Source: CAYXXZ01 sp964469165
GTDB taxonomy: Bacteria; Pseudomonadota; Gammaproteobacteria; Pseudomonadales; Porticoccaceae
Direction: 5' to 3'
Length of the DNA: 15,805 nucleotides
Assembly: GCA_964469165.1 (NCBI GenBank)
Contig: CAYXXZ010000070.1
Span: 1 to 15,805, forward strand
Positions 7,457 through 14,270 of the stretch are shown piece by piece; within the stretch, counting starts at the first letter, position 1, and the number at the start of each line of letters is the position of its first letter. The translations under genes and the position numbers were made by a program. The notes below the pieces were generated by a model. The model saw only the letters and a program-made list of their open reading frames with translations. It was not told the DNA's origin and ran no database searches.

Positions 7457-7735
7457 CGATCAAGGGGCGGAGAGTTTACCACAGCGCCGCCGTCAGGGCT
7501 GTCAATTTGATCCGGCGCCGCCGAGGCACACTTCTCGAGCTTCGCACGGCCGCTGCGACCGGGGCTGGGGCGATTGTCCGCCACGATGGCGCAAACGGGG
7601 TGAACGACACGAAAAAACGTGCCAGAATGATGGCATGTTCCGGGTGTCGCAGTTCGCCCGCGATGGCCGGTCGCGCCAGGGCTGCCTGGCAACCTCTACC
7701 CCTTCAATATCCCACGCCGAAGTGAGGTACGTACC

Positions 7736-9085
7736 GTGCTGGACCCTCTGCTGCTCGCTCGCCTGCAGTTTGCCGCCAACATCAGTTTTCATATTCTGTT
7801 TCCCGCCATCACCATTGGCCTGTCCTGGCTGCTGCTGTACTTTCGTGTGCGCTTTACCCTCAGCAACGACAAGCTCTGGGAGCACGCCTACCACTTCTGG
7901 GTGAAGATATTCGCGCTCTCGTTTGCGGTGGGCGTGGTTTCCGGCCTCACCATGAGCTTCCAGTTCGGCACCAACTGGCCGGGCTTCATGGAAACCGTCG
8001 GCAACATCGCCGGCCCCTTGCTCGGTTACGAAGTGTTGACGGCATTCTTCATGGAAGCCTCGTTTCTCGGCATCATGCTGTTCGGCAAGAATCTGGTATC
8101 CAACCGGGTGCACCTGATCTCCACGTTTCTGGTGGCGCTGGGCACGACCCTGTCGGCATTCTGGATACTGAGCCTCAACTCCTGGATGCAAACCCCCACC
8201 GGGCATTTCATCGAGAATGGCGAGTTTTTCGTGAAGAGCTGGCCCGAAGTCATCTTCAACCCGTCGATGCCCTACCGCCTCACTCACATGCTGATCGCAT
8301 CGCTGCTCACCAGTGCGTTTCTGGTGGCGGGCATCAGCGCCTGGCGCGCGTTACGCGGCGTCGACGGCCCCGGCACCTGGAAGGTCATGCGCACCGGAGT
8401 GGTCCTGGCGGCAATCCTGGCGCCTGTGCAAATTCTGGTCGGCGACCTGCACGGGCTTCACACCCTTCACCACCAACCCGCGAAAATCGCCGCCGTCGAA
8501 GCGATCTGGGAGACCGAGCGCAACGTCCCGCTGGTGTTGTTCGGCATTCCCGACGAAGAGGCCCACACGACACACTTCGCGATCGAGATTCCCTCGGCGG
8601 CCAGCCTCATTCTTACCCACAGCAGCGATGGCGAATTGAAAGGGCTGAACGAGTTTGCCGATGCGCACCCGCCGGTAGCACCAGTGTTCTGGGCGTTTCG
8701 CATCATGGTAGGCATCGGCATGCTGATGCTGGCCGTGTCCTGGTGGGCGAGCTGGTCGTTGCGCGGCGACCGCCAGCCTGGGCGCCCGCTGCTGTACGCG
8801 CTGTCGTGGATGACCTTTTCAGGCTGGGTGGGGGTGCTCTCCGGCTGGTACGTCACCGAAGTCGGGCGCCAGCCGTGGATCGTCAACGGCCTGGTGCGGG
8901 TTGCCGATATCGTGGCCGACCACAGCGGCGGCGTGATGCTCGCCACCTTCCTCACCTACCTGGTGCTGTACATTTTCCTGCTGGTCGCCTATATCGCGGC
9001 GTTGCGCTACCTGTCGACCAAGCCCGCCGCATCGCTGGCCCTGAGCCCTGGCTATACGGGCCAGAAACCCGCCGTGAACCTTTGA
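7736..9085 (+). CDS. cydA: Cytochrome bd-type quinol oxidase subunit I (CIO-like)
   Basis: Subunit I of the inner-membrane bd oxidase oxidises ubiquinol and carries hemes b558, b595 and d. The 449-aa protein has about nine membrane helices. Heme ligands are H19 in NISFHILFP (b595), and H184 in YRLTHM with M324 in FRIM for b558 (E. coli H186 and M393); R322 matches E. coli R391. E99 and E107 in GYEVLTAFFMEASFLG match the conserved proton-channel glutamates. The Q-loop begins GDLHG...HQPAKIAAVEA with K250 and E255. GWYVTEVGRQPW (370-381) is the family signature. The loop is short, as in the cyanide-insensitive (CioA) group, and the total length is below E. coli CydA (522). The start is GTG, supported by AGTGAGG about 8 bases upstream. 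cydB follows after 13 bp. No cydDC, needed for assembly, is in the window. Confidence 0.96.
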   Translation: MLDPLLLARLQFAANISFHILFPAITIGLSWLLLYFRVRFTLSNDKLWEHAYHFWVKIFALSFAVGVVSGLTMSFQFGTNWPGFMETVGNIAGPLLGYEVLTAFFMEASFLGIMLFGKNLVSNRVHLISTFLVALGTTLSAFWILSLNSWMQTPTGHFIENGEFFVKSWPEVIFNPSMPYRLTHMLIASLLTSAFLVAGISAWRALRGVDGPGTWKVMRTGVVLAAILAPVQILVGDLHGLHTLHHQPAKIAAVEAIWETERNVPLVLFGIPDEEAHTTHFAIEIPSAASLILTHSSDGELKGLNEFADAHPPVAPVFWAFRIMVGIGMLMLAVSWWASWSLRGDRQPGRPLLYALSWMTFSGWVGVLSGWYVTEVGRQPWIVNGLVRVADIVADHSGGVMLATFLTYLVLYIFLLVAYIAALRYLSTKPAASLALSPGYTGQKPAVNL

Positions 9086-9098
9086 GAGGAGAGACACC

Positions 9099-10091
9099 AT
9101 GGAGTACTGGCTCCCCATCATCTACATGTTCATCATGGGTCTGGCACTGCTGATCTATGTCATGCTCGATGGCTACGACCTCGGCGTCGGCATGCTCCTG
9201 CCCGCGGCCAGCGACGAAGAAAAAGATACCATGGTGGCGTCCATCGGCCCGTTCTGGGACGCCAACGAGACCTGGATCGTGCTCGGTATCGGCGTGTTGC
9301 TGATTGCCTTTCCCAAAGCCTACGGCCTGGTACTGACCGCGCTGTACATCCCCGTCACCATCATGATCATCGGGCTCATTCTGCGCGGCGTGGCCTTCGA
9401 CATGCGCGTGAAAGCGGGCGATCACCACAAACACCTGTGGAACCGCGCCTTTTTCGCTGGTTCTCTGACCGCTTCAGCGAGCCAGGGCTGGATGCTGGGC
9501 GCCTACGTCACCGGGCTGGATTCGAGTCCTCTGAGCCTGCTGTTCGCCGCCCTCATCGCCCTGACCCTGCCCGCGCTCTATATCATGCTGGGCGCCGCCT
9601 GGCTGCTGATCAAAACCGAGGGGGCGCTGTTCAACAAGGCGTTGCACTGGGCGCGCCTCGCGCTGCTGCCGATGGGCCTGGGATTGTTGCTGGTATCGAT
9701 CGCCACCCCCATCGTGAGCAGCGTGATTGCCGCCAAATGGTTTCAACTGCCCAACATCATCGGCCTGTTGCCCATTCCCTTTTCGTGCCTGTTGATCTAC
9801 TTCGGCATGAGCTGGTTGCTGAGCAAACCCGCCTGGCTGCGCGTGGGCAACAGCTGGGTGCTGTTCACGGGGCTCGCCGCCATCTGCACGCTGGCCACGC
9901 TCGGTCTCGCCTACAGCATTTTTCCGGACATCATCATCGGTGAAATGAACATCTGGGAAGCATCCGCGTCGGTGAACTCGCTGCTCTTCACCTTGGTGGG
10001 TGTGGTGATCACGCTGCCGCTGATCCTGTGGTATACGTTTTTTGTGTACAGGGTATTCCGTGGCAAGGCCACGACGTTGAGCTATGAGTGA
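9099..10091 (+). CDS. cydB: Cytochrome bd-type quinol oxidase subunit II (CIO-like)
   Basis: Subunit II of the bd oxidase is a hydrophobic partner without its own heme ligands in most members. The 330-aa product has eight to nine membrane helices. It contains the conserved MLDGYDLGVGML (22-33), IGPFWDANETWIVLG, and RGVAFDMR motifs of the CydB family. Its length fits the CioB type (about 335) rather than E. coli CydB (379). It has a strong AGGAGAG ribosome-binding site 6 bases before the ATG and lies 13 bp after cydA, so the two are co-transcribed. Downstream I see no cydX or DUF2474-type small membrane subunit. Confidence 0.96.
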   Translation: MEYWLPIIYMFIMGLALLIYVMLDGYDLGVGMLLPAASDEEKDTMVASIGPFWDANETWIVLGIGVLLIAFPKAYGLVLTALYIPVTIMIIGLILRGVAFDMRVKAGDHHKHLWNRAFFAGSLTASASQGWMLGAYVTGLDSSPLSLLFAALIALTLPALYIMLGAAWLLIKTEGALFNKALHWARLALLPMGLGLLLVSIATPIVSSVIAAKWFQLPNIIGLLPIPFSCLLIYFGMSWLLSKPAWLRVGNSWVLFTGLAAICTLATLGLAYSIFPDIIIGEMNIWEASASVNSLLFTLVGVVITLPLILWYTFFVYRVFRGKATTLSYE

Positions 10092-10176
10092 TGGCGCGCC
10101 TTCGGGAGTTATTTCCGGCGAGGACGGCGTGATGGGAGCGATGGTTCTGGTGGATGGGGGGCTTTTTAACACTGCT

Positions 10177-10330
10177 TCCCTCTCCCCGGCCCTCTCCCCG
10201 GCCCTCTCCCTAAAGGGAGAGGGAGTATCGGATCACTGCTGCGTCTACTCTCCCTGAAGGAGAGAGGGTTATGAGATTACTGCAAGGCCTGGTCACCCTC
10301 TCCCTTCAGGGAGAGGGCCGGGGAGAGGGC
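10177..10330. repeat. Composite palindromic repeat of CCCTCTCCC units
   Basis: Three hairpins are arranged in a row. The first is CCCTCTCCC-TAAA-GGGAGAGGG (10202-10223), the second CTCTCC-CTGAA-GGAGAG (10248-10264), the third CCCTCTCCC-TTCA-GGGAGAGGG (10296-10317). The outer parts are also inverted: the left side carries CCCTCTCCCCGG copies (10178-10201) and the right side the complementary CCGGGGAGAGGG (10318-10329). The whole therefore forms a larger inverted repeat around a central 70-bp core. It lies between convergent cydB and the glycine-rich gene and probably also acts as a transcription stop. It resembles extragenic palindromic (REP/BIME-like) sequences; the 255-bp gap holds no gene. 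Confidence 0.75.
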
Positions 10331-10346
10331 AGTGTACAACCCTCAG

Positions 10347-11330
10347 CTATTTCTCCAAACTCTCCACCCGCTCCTGCAATACCCGCAACTGCTCACGCAG
10401 CAGCTGGATTTCTTCAGCGGCTGTTTTATCGCCATCGGCATCGGATGGCTCACCCGCCGTGCGATATTTATCGAATCCGTCGTAACCGTCACCCTGGGTG
10501 CTGGCTGGTGGGAAGCCCTCGAACTGGCCACCGACGAAAACCCGACCATAGTCACCTTCCTGGCCGTCCTCGCCCTTTGCCCCGAAGCGACCGCCGGGAC
10601 CGCCGGAAACCCATTTGCGGCTGCCGGTCAGGGTTTTCTGGCTGACGTACTGGCCTTCGCTGCCGACACCGCCGTCGCCGCCCTCACCGCCCTTGCCCGC
10701 GACACCTGGCTTGACCGATACCCGCACACCCGCCGTCAATGCACCGACTTCCACCTTGGGGTCGAGGGAACTGACACTGATCACCACGTTGCCGCCGCGG
10801 CCACCATCGCCACCGGGCCCGCCGATGCCGCCATTGCCGCCGCGCGCCGCGGGACAGTTGAGCATGCGACCGGCATCCTGTCCACGTCCACCGCTGCCGC
10901 CCGCGCCACCCGTGCCGCCGTCGGCGATCACTTGCAACTTGCCAATCTTGCGTGCGTCCAGCCCCAGATAGATATCCACCCCCGGCGAGCCATTCTCGCC
11001 GGCCTCACCGCTGTCGCCGCTCTTGCCGGAGCGACACACCGTTGCCGATTGCTCCGTCAGCTTGCCTGGCGCGCCATCTGCGCCGCGCCGCCCGGAACCG
11101 TCGATGATCACGCCGCGCCCGATGGTGGCGTCCTTGGCCAGCAGCTCCCAGTGGTCCACGCCCTCGGCGAAGCGGATGGTGGCATTGTCGCCCACCACCA
11201 GCTTATCCACCGCCATGCTCATCTGATCTGGCTTCACCACAAATTCTTCGCCCTTGCCAATGATCAATTCGGAAGAGAAAACCTGGAAGGATGCGGCTGC
11301 CAGCAAAACAGCGGCGAGTATTTTTGTCAT
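10347..11330 (-). CDS. Exported glycine-rich, collagen-like protein with C-terminal coiled coil
   Basis: I do not recognise a named family. The 327-aa product starts MTKILAAVLLAAASFQVFSS, a Sec signal peptide, probably cleaved near residue 20. Residues 21-78 form a beta-rich N-terminal part (VVGDNATIRFAEG, ATIGRGVIIDGSG) resembling the start of a right-handed beta-helix or pectin-lyase-like repeat. Residues 80-260 are Gly-rich: a Gly-X-Y run near 102-118 (GKSGDSGEAGENGSPG), GGX triplets at 139-150 and 164-180, and further Gly blocks at 212-224 and 243-260. Two cysteines (C99, C159) could form a disulfide. Residues 303-327 form a heptad-like helix (IQLLREQLRVLQERVESLEK), likely a coiled coil. 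I chose the ATG at 11330 because the signal peptide begins there; an upstream ATG at 11420 adds 30 unlikely residues. A surface or periplasmic structural protein is plausible; function unknown. Confidence 0.75.
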   Translation of the reverse strand: MTKILAAVLLAAASFQVFSSELIIGKGEEFVVKPDQMSMAVDKLVVGDNATIRFAEGVDHWELLAKDATIGRGVIIDGSGRRGADGAPGKLTEQSATVCRSGKSGDSGEAGENGSPGVDIYLGLDARKIGKLQVIADGGTGGAGGSGGRGQDAGRMLNCPAARGGNGGIGGPGGDGGRGGNVVISVSSLDPKVEVGALTAGVRVSVKPGVAGKGGEGGDGGVGSEGQYVSQKTLTGSRKWVSGGPGGRFGAKGEDGQEGDYGRVFVGGQFEGFPPASTQGDGYDGFDKYRTAGEPSDADGDKTAAEEIQLLREQLRVLQERVESLEK

Positions 11331-11502
11331 AGCGATATCCCGTGAAAAACAAAGCGTCGGTTGGGCACCATTGTAGGATAACAGAGCTTCACAGGCACCC
11401 TTGCGGTAGAGAATCCGCAACGAGATGGCATCACAGCGCGGGCGCTACAGTGCGGTGGGTGACTTTGTTACAATCCACCGCAATCTTCAGGAGGCGCCAG
11501 CC

Positions 11503-11745
11503 ATGACCCCAACCGACGCTTTCGCCCGATTCAATGAACTGATCGGCCCCGGACTCGCGAGTCTCGGGCAGGACGCGCGCCGGCAGTTCCACGCCGTCGC
11601 CCAGTCCGCGTTCGAAAAAATGGATTTCGTCTCCCGCGAGGAGTTCGAAGCCCAGAAGGCCGTGCTGTTGCGTACGCGTGAAAAACTGGAAGCCCTCGAA
11701 AAGGACGTTGCCGAACTCGAAAAACGCCTGGAGGACTCCACCTGA
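11503..11745 (+). CDS. ubiK: Ubiquinone biosynthesis accessory factor UbiK (YqiC/BMFP family)
   Basis: This 80-aa protein consists of an N-terminal helix (residues 1-40, DAFARFNELIGPGLASLGQDARRQF) and a C-terminal coiled coil (46-78, EEFEAQKAVLLRTREKLEALEKDVAELEKRLE). This is the layout of the membrane-fusogenic BMFP/YqiC family. UbiK assists the soluble Ubi complex in aerobic ubiquinone synthesis together with UbiJ and binds lipid-like intermediates. The ATG was chosen because AGGAGG lies 8 bases upstream and the family starts there; the open frame extends upstream to 11425 without similarity. TACAAT at 11469-11474 is a candidate -10 element, with only a weak -35. A foldback element begins one base after the stop codon. 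Confidence 0.93.
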   Translation: MTPTDAFARFNELIGPGLASLGQDARRQFHAVAQSAFEKMDFVSREEFEAQKAVLLRTREKLEALEKDVAELEKRLEDST

Positions 11746-11746
11746 C

Positions 11747-11978
11747 GTAGGTTGGGCTGAGGAACGAAGCCCAACGAAGCGCCAAGTCCCACAGCGAAAT
11801 GACACTTGGCGCTCCGTATCCCGGCCTCTGCGGGAGGACAGGTTGCCAAGGCACGCCGTGAACCCCTCCCTGGGGGCTCGACAGCGCCCTCCCTGGCGCT
11901 GACGGCCTTGGCAACCTGTCCTCCCACAGAGGCCTCACAACATCGATTCGTTGGGCTTCGTTCCTCAGCCCAACCTAC
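11747..11978. mobile_element. 232-bp nested foldback (MITE-like) element between ubiK and comM
   Basis: The outer arms 11747-11778 and 11947-11978 are a perfect 32-bp inverted repeat, starting GTAGGTTGGGCTGAGG and ending in CAACCTAC. Each arm is itself a hairpin: GTTGGGCT, 9-base loop, AGCCCAAC. Inside lie GCGCCAAGT (11779-11787) and ACTTGGCGC (11804-11812). A second long pair follows, 11823-11852 with 11905-11934 (30 bp, one mismatch). The centre has small stems such as CAGCGCC/GGCGCTG. No open reading frame of note or convincing target-site duplication is seen. The arm sequence resembles GTAGGTTGGG...CCCAAC repeats that I recall as widespread in proteobacterial intergenic regions. It is either a non-autonomous mobile repeat or a structured RNA element; both are inferred. 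It fills most of the 302-bp ubiK-comM gap. Confidence 0.7.
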
Positions 11979-12047
11979 AGACAGACGGGGCGTTCTGAAA
12001 CGTCCCGGCAAGAGCAAAGTCCACACAGCCATTCCAAGGAGGGAAAG

Positions 12048-13532
12048 GTGTCATTCGCCATCGTTCACAGCCGCAGCAAGCAAGGCATTCTCGCCCCCGC
12101 CGTCACCGTCGAGATCCATCTATCCAACGGCCTGCCGAGCCTGAGTATCGTCGGCATGCCGGAAACCGCCGTGAAAGAGAGCAAGGACCGGGTGCGCAGC
12201 GCCCTGCTCAACTCCCACTTCGAATTCCCTGCACGGCGCATCACCATCAACCTGGCGCCCGCCGATGTCCCGAAGGAAGGCAGTCGCTACGACCTGGCCA
12301 TCGCACTCGCCATTCTCGCCGCGTCCGGTCAACTGCCCCGCGACGCGCTCCGCGAATATGAATTCGTGGGCGAGCTCGCGCTCAATGGCGAACTGCGCGC
12401 CGTCGACGGCCTGCTGCCCACGGCCATCGCCTGTGGCCGCGCCGGGCGCAAGCTGATCGTGGCGACCGACAACAGCGCGGAAGCCGCCCTCGCCCACGCC
12501 ACCACCGTCTACTCCGCGCGCCATCTGCTGGAGGTATGCGCCCACCTGCGCGGTGCGGCAAGTCTCGACGCGGTGACGGAGCGTCCGGTGGTCGACCACA
12601 CTGCCCCCCATCCCGACCTGGCGGACGTGATCGGCCAGCACCAGGCGCGGCGCGCCCTCGAAGTCGCCGCCGGCGGCGGCCACAACCTGTTGCTGTGCGG
12701 GCCGCCCGGCACCGGCAAGACCCTGCTGGCCAATCGCCTGCCGGGCATTCTGCCGCCGCTGCCGGAGGATGAAGCGCTGGAAGTCGCCAGCATCTATTCA
12801 GTGGCCGGCCAGGGCCTGCGTCAGGCGTTTCATGAACCGCCCTTCCGCGCGCCGCACCACACGTCTTCCGCCGCCGCACTCGTCGGTGGCGGCGGTGTAC
12901 CGCGCCCCGGTGAAATATCCCTCGCCCACCGTGGCGTTCTTTTTCTCGACGAATTGCCCGAATTTCCGCGCAAGGTTCTCGAAGTGCTGCGCCAACCTCT
13001 CGAATCCGGCGAAATCCATCTCTCCCGCGCCCGTGCCCAGACCCTTTATCCGGCCCGTTTTCAGCTCGTGGCGGCGATGAATCCCTGTCCCTGCGGCTAC
13101 CTGGGCAGCGTGCGCTGTCATTGCACGCCGGACCAGGTGCGTCGCTACCGGGAGCGTATTTCCGGTCCGCTGCTGGACCGCATCGATATCCAGTTGCAGG
13201 TGCTGCCGGTACCGCGCCGCGATCTCATCGATGCCCGCCACAGCGGAGAGCCGAGCGCCGCGGTACGCCAGCGCGTACTGGCCGCAAGGCAGCGCCAGCG
13301 CGAACGGCAGGGCATTCTCAATGCGCAATTGCAGGCCGCCGATCTCAAGCGACATTGCGCTCTGGGCGAGCAAGAGCAGCAGCTGCTGGAAACCGCTGCC
13401 GAGCGTCTCAACCTGTCGGCGCGCGGCTATCATCGGGTACTCAAGGTGGCGCGCACCATCGCCGACCTTGCCGGCGACCCACGGCTTGCGGCGAACCATC
13501 TCGGTGAAGCTCTCGGATATCGCTTCGAATAG
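12048..13532 (+). CDS. comM: ComM/YifB family AAA+ ATPase (Mg-chelatase-like)
   Basis: ComM is a hexameric helicase that promotes branch migration during integration of DNA taken up by natural transformation. The 494-aa product has the N-terminal S5/Lon-like domain (1-165: SIVGMPETAVKESKDRVRSAL, FPARRITINLAPADVPKEGSRYDL). The AAA+ domain follows with Walker A GPPGTGKT (218-225), Walker B VLFLDE (297-302) and the ISGPLLDRIDI segment (371-381). The CPCG (347-350) and CHC (357-359) cysteines suggest metal binding, as in the family. The C-terminal helical domain is complete. The start is GTG, supported by AAGGAGG 5 bases upstream. It reads in the same direction as ubiK, but the foldback element intervenes. 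No other competence gene is in the window, so competence of this organism cannot be claimed from it. Confidence 0.96.
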   Translation: MSFAIVHSRSKQGILAPAVTVEIHLSNGLPSLSIVGMPETAVKESKDRVRSALLNSHFEFPARRITINLAPADVPKEGSRYDLAIALAILAASGQLPRDALREYEFVGELALNGELRAVDGLLPTAIACGRAGRKLIVATDNSAEAALAHATTVYSARHLLEVCAHLRGAASLDAVTERPVVDHTAPHPDLADVIGQHQARRALEVAAGGGHNLLLCGPPGTGKTLLANRLPGILPPLPEDEALEVASIYSVAGQGLRQAFHEPPFRAPHHTSSAAALVGGGGVPRPGEISLAHRGVLFLDELPEFPRKVLEVLRQPLESGEIHLSRARAQTLYPARFQLVAAMNPCPCGYLGSVRCHCTPDQVRRYRERISGPLLDRIDIQLQVLPVPRRDLIDARHSGEPSAAVRQRVLAARQRQRERQGILNAQLQAADLKRHCALGEQEQQLLETAAERLNLSARGYHRVLKVARTIADLAGDPRLAANHLGEALGYRFE

Positions 13533-13612
13533 CGACCGCGATGGAATGTTGCCGGCAGGGACGCACGCCCAGCGGAGCGGCTTTTGTTTTCCCTGTGAAA
13601 AAAGACGCAACC

Positions 13613-13642
13613 ATGACAAAGCGAAGAGAATGGTCTTATACT
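13613..13642 (+). promoter_or_regulatory. Candidate sigma-70 promoter for the PagL-like gene
   Basis: ATGACA (13613-13618) and TATACT (13637-13642) are separated by 18 bp, a reasonable match to the consensus. They lie in the 221-bp gap after comM. Transcription would start near 13649 and give a 5' leader of about 105 nt. Confidence 0.45.
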
Positions 13643-13677
13643 CAATGCATCCACACTTTCCCGCAGGCAGTGCTATT

Positions 13678-13699
13678 TTTCAGCCTTTTTTGGCTGAAA
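13678..13699. promoter_or_regulatory. Hairpin in the leader of the PagL-like gene
   Basis: TTTCAGCC (13678-13685), a TTTTTT loop, and GGCTGAAA (13692-13699) form a perfect 8-bp stem. It follows comM by about 145 bp and precedes the PagL-like start by 54 bp. No T-tract follows it on either strand, so it is not a classical terminator. It could be a small regulatory stem in the mRNA or a protein-binding palindrome. Confidence 0.4.
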
Positions 13700-13753
13700 G
13701 TTGAAAATACCTGCGCGAATAAAAACAACATTGCCAAGAAGGAAAAAGCTCCG

Positions 13754-14263
13754 ATGTACGACCGCCGTTTTTTTTCCGTCCTGCTCCCTTTGTTGATCTC
13801 GCTGTTTTTTCTGCCCACCACCACAGGTGCTTCCGACGATGTCCGGTTCATCAACGTCAATGCCGGCTACACCGGGCTCCTCAACCGGGAAAGGGACACG
13901 CCGCGTTATGGCCTGGAGTACCGGCACAGCGCACTGACACGCTGGCTGCTGCGACCCGCCATCGGCGGTTTCATTACCGAGCGCGACGCCAGCTACTATT
14001 ACCTGGGCCTGCGCCGTGATTTTGCTTTCGCCCGGCACTGGCTCGTAACACCCAGCTTCGATATCGGCTCCTACCGCCAGGGGCGCGGCATCGACCTGGG
14101 CGCGGATATCGAATTTCGCAGCGGCCTGGAATTGTCGTACAGCTTCCACAGCGCATGGCGCGCCGGCATCGCAATATTTCACCTTTCCAACTCGGGCATC
14201 GGCGATCGCAACCCAGGCACCAACACGGTGACCGCATCGCTGTATATTCCCATTGGCAAGTAA
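13754..14263 (+). CDS. PagL-like outer-membrane lipid A 3-O-deacylase homologue
   Basis: This 169-aa protein has a signal peptide (1-25, MYDRRFF, hydrophobic LLPLLISLFFL, then TTTGAS) and then alternating, aromatic-rich beta strands of an 8-stranded barrel. The family removes the 3-position acyl chain from lipid A in the outer membrane. The signature is IFHLSNSGIGDRNPGTN (141-157): H143 and S145 match the catalytic His and Ser of PagL (H126, S128). The catalytic Glu (E140, 14 residues after His) corresponds to N157 here. GADIEFRSGLELSYSF (116-131) matches the family's conserved strand. The ATG at 13754 was chosen because the signal peptide begins there; AAGGA lies about 11 bases upstream. The frame is open from 13541, but that part looks non-coding. 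It converges on phoH with a 7-bp gap. Confidence 0.82.
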   Translation: MYDRRFFSVLLPLLISLFFLPTTTGASDDVRFINVNAGYTGLLNRERDTPRYGLEYRHSALTRWLLRPAIGGFITERDASYYYLGLRRDFAFARHWLVTPSFDIGSYRQGRGIDLGADIEFRSGLELSYSFHSAWRAGIAIFHLSNSGIGDRNPGTNTVTASLYIPIGK

Positions 14264-14270
14264 GATATTT

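Noticed and set aside
7595..7640. Possible cydA promoter or FNR/ArcA site upstream of cydA
   Set aside because: A weak TGAACG...AGAATG pair and a TGCCA/TGGCA palindrome are visible, but no full FNR box (TTGAT-N4-ATCAA) is present and the spacing is not convincing.
7502..8287. Open frame of 261 codons on the - strand across the start of cydA
   Set aside because: Mostly antisense to cydA; charged, low-complexity product with no domain. The cydA reading has heme ligands and helices.
10084..10257. Small frame overlapping the cydB stop (MSDGAPSGVISG...) as a possible cydX
   Set aside because: The product has no membrane helix and runs through the CCCTCTCCC repeat. It does not resemble CydX or DUF2474 proteins.
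10332..11345. Ala-rich open frame (337 codons) on the + strand
   Set aside because: It is the complement of the glycine-rich gene, whose GGC/GGT codons read as Ala/Pro-rich on the other strand. The - strand frame has a signal peptide and coherent domains.
11747..11978. Insertion sequence with transposase at the foldback element
   Set aside because: The 232-bp element is too short for a transposase, and no long frame or clear target-site duplication is seen.
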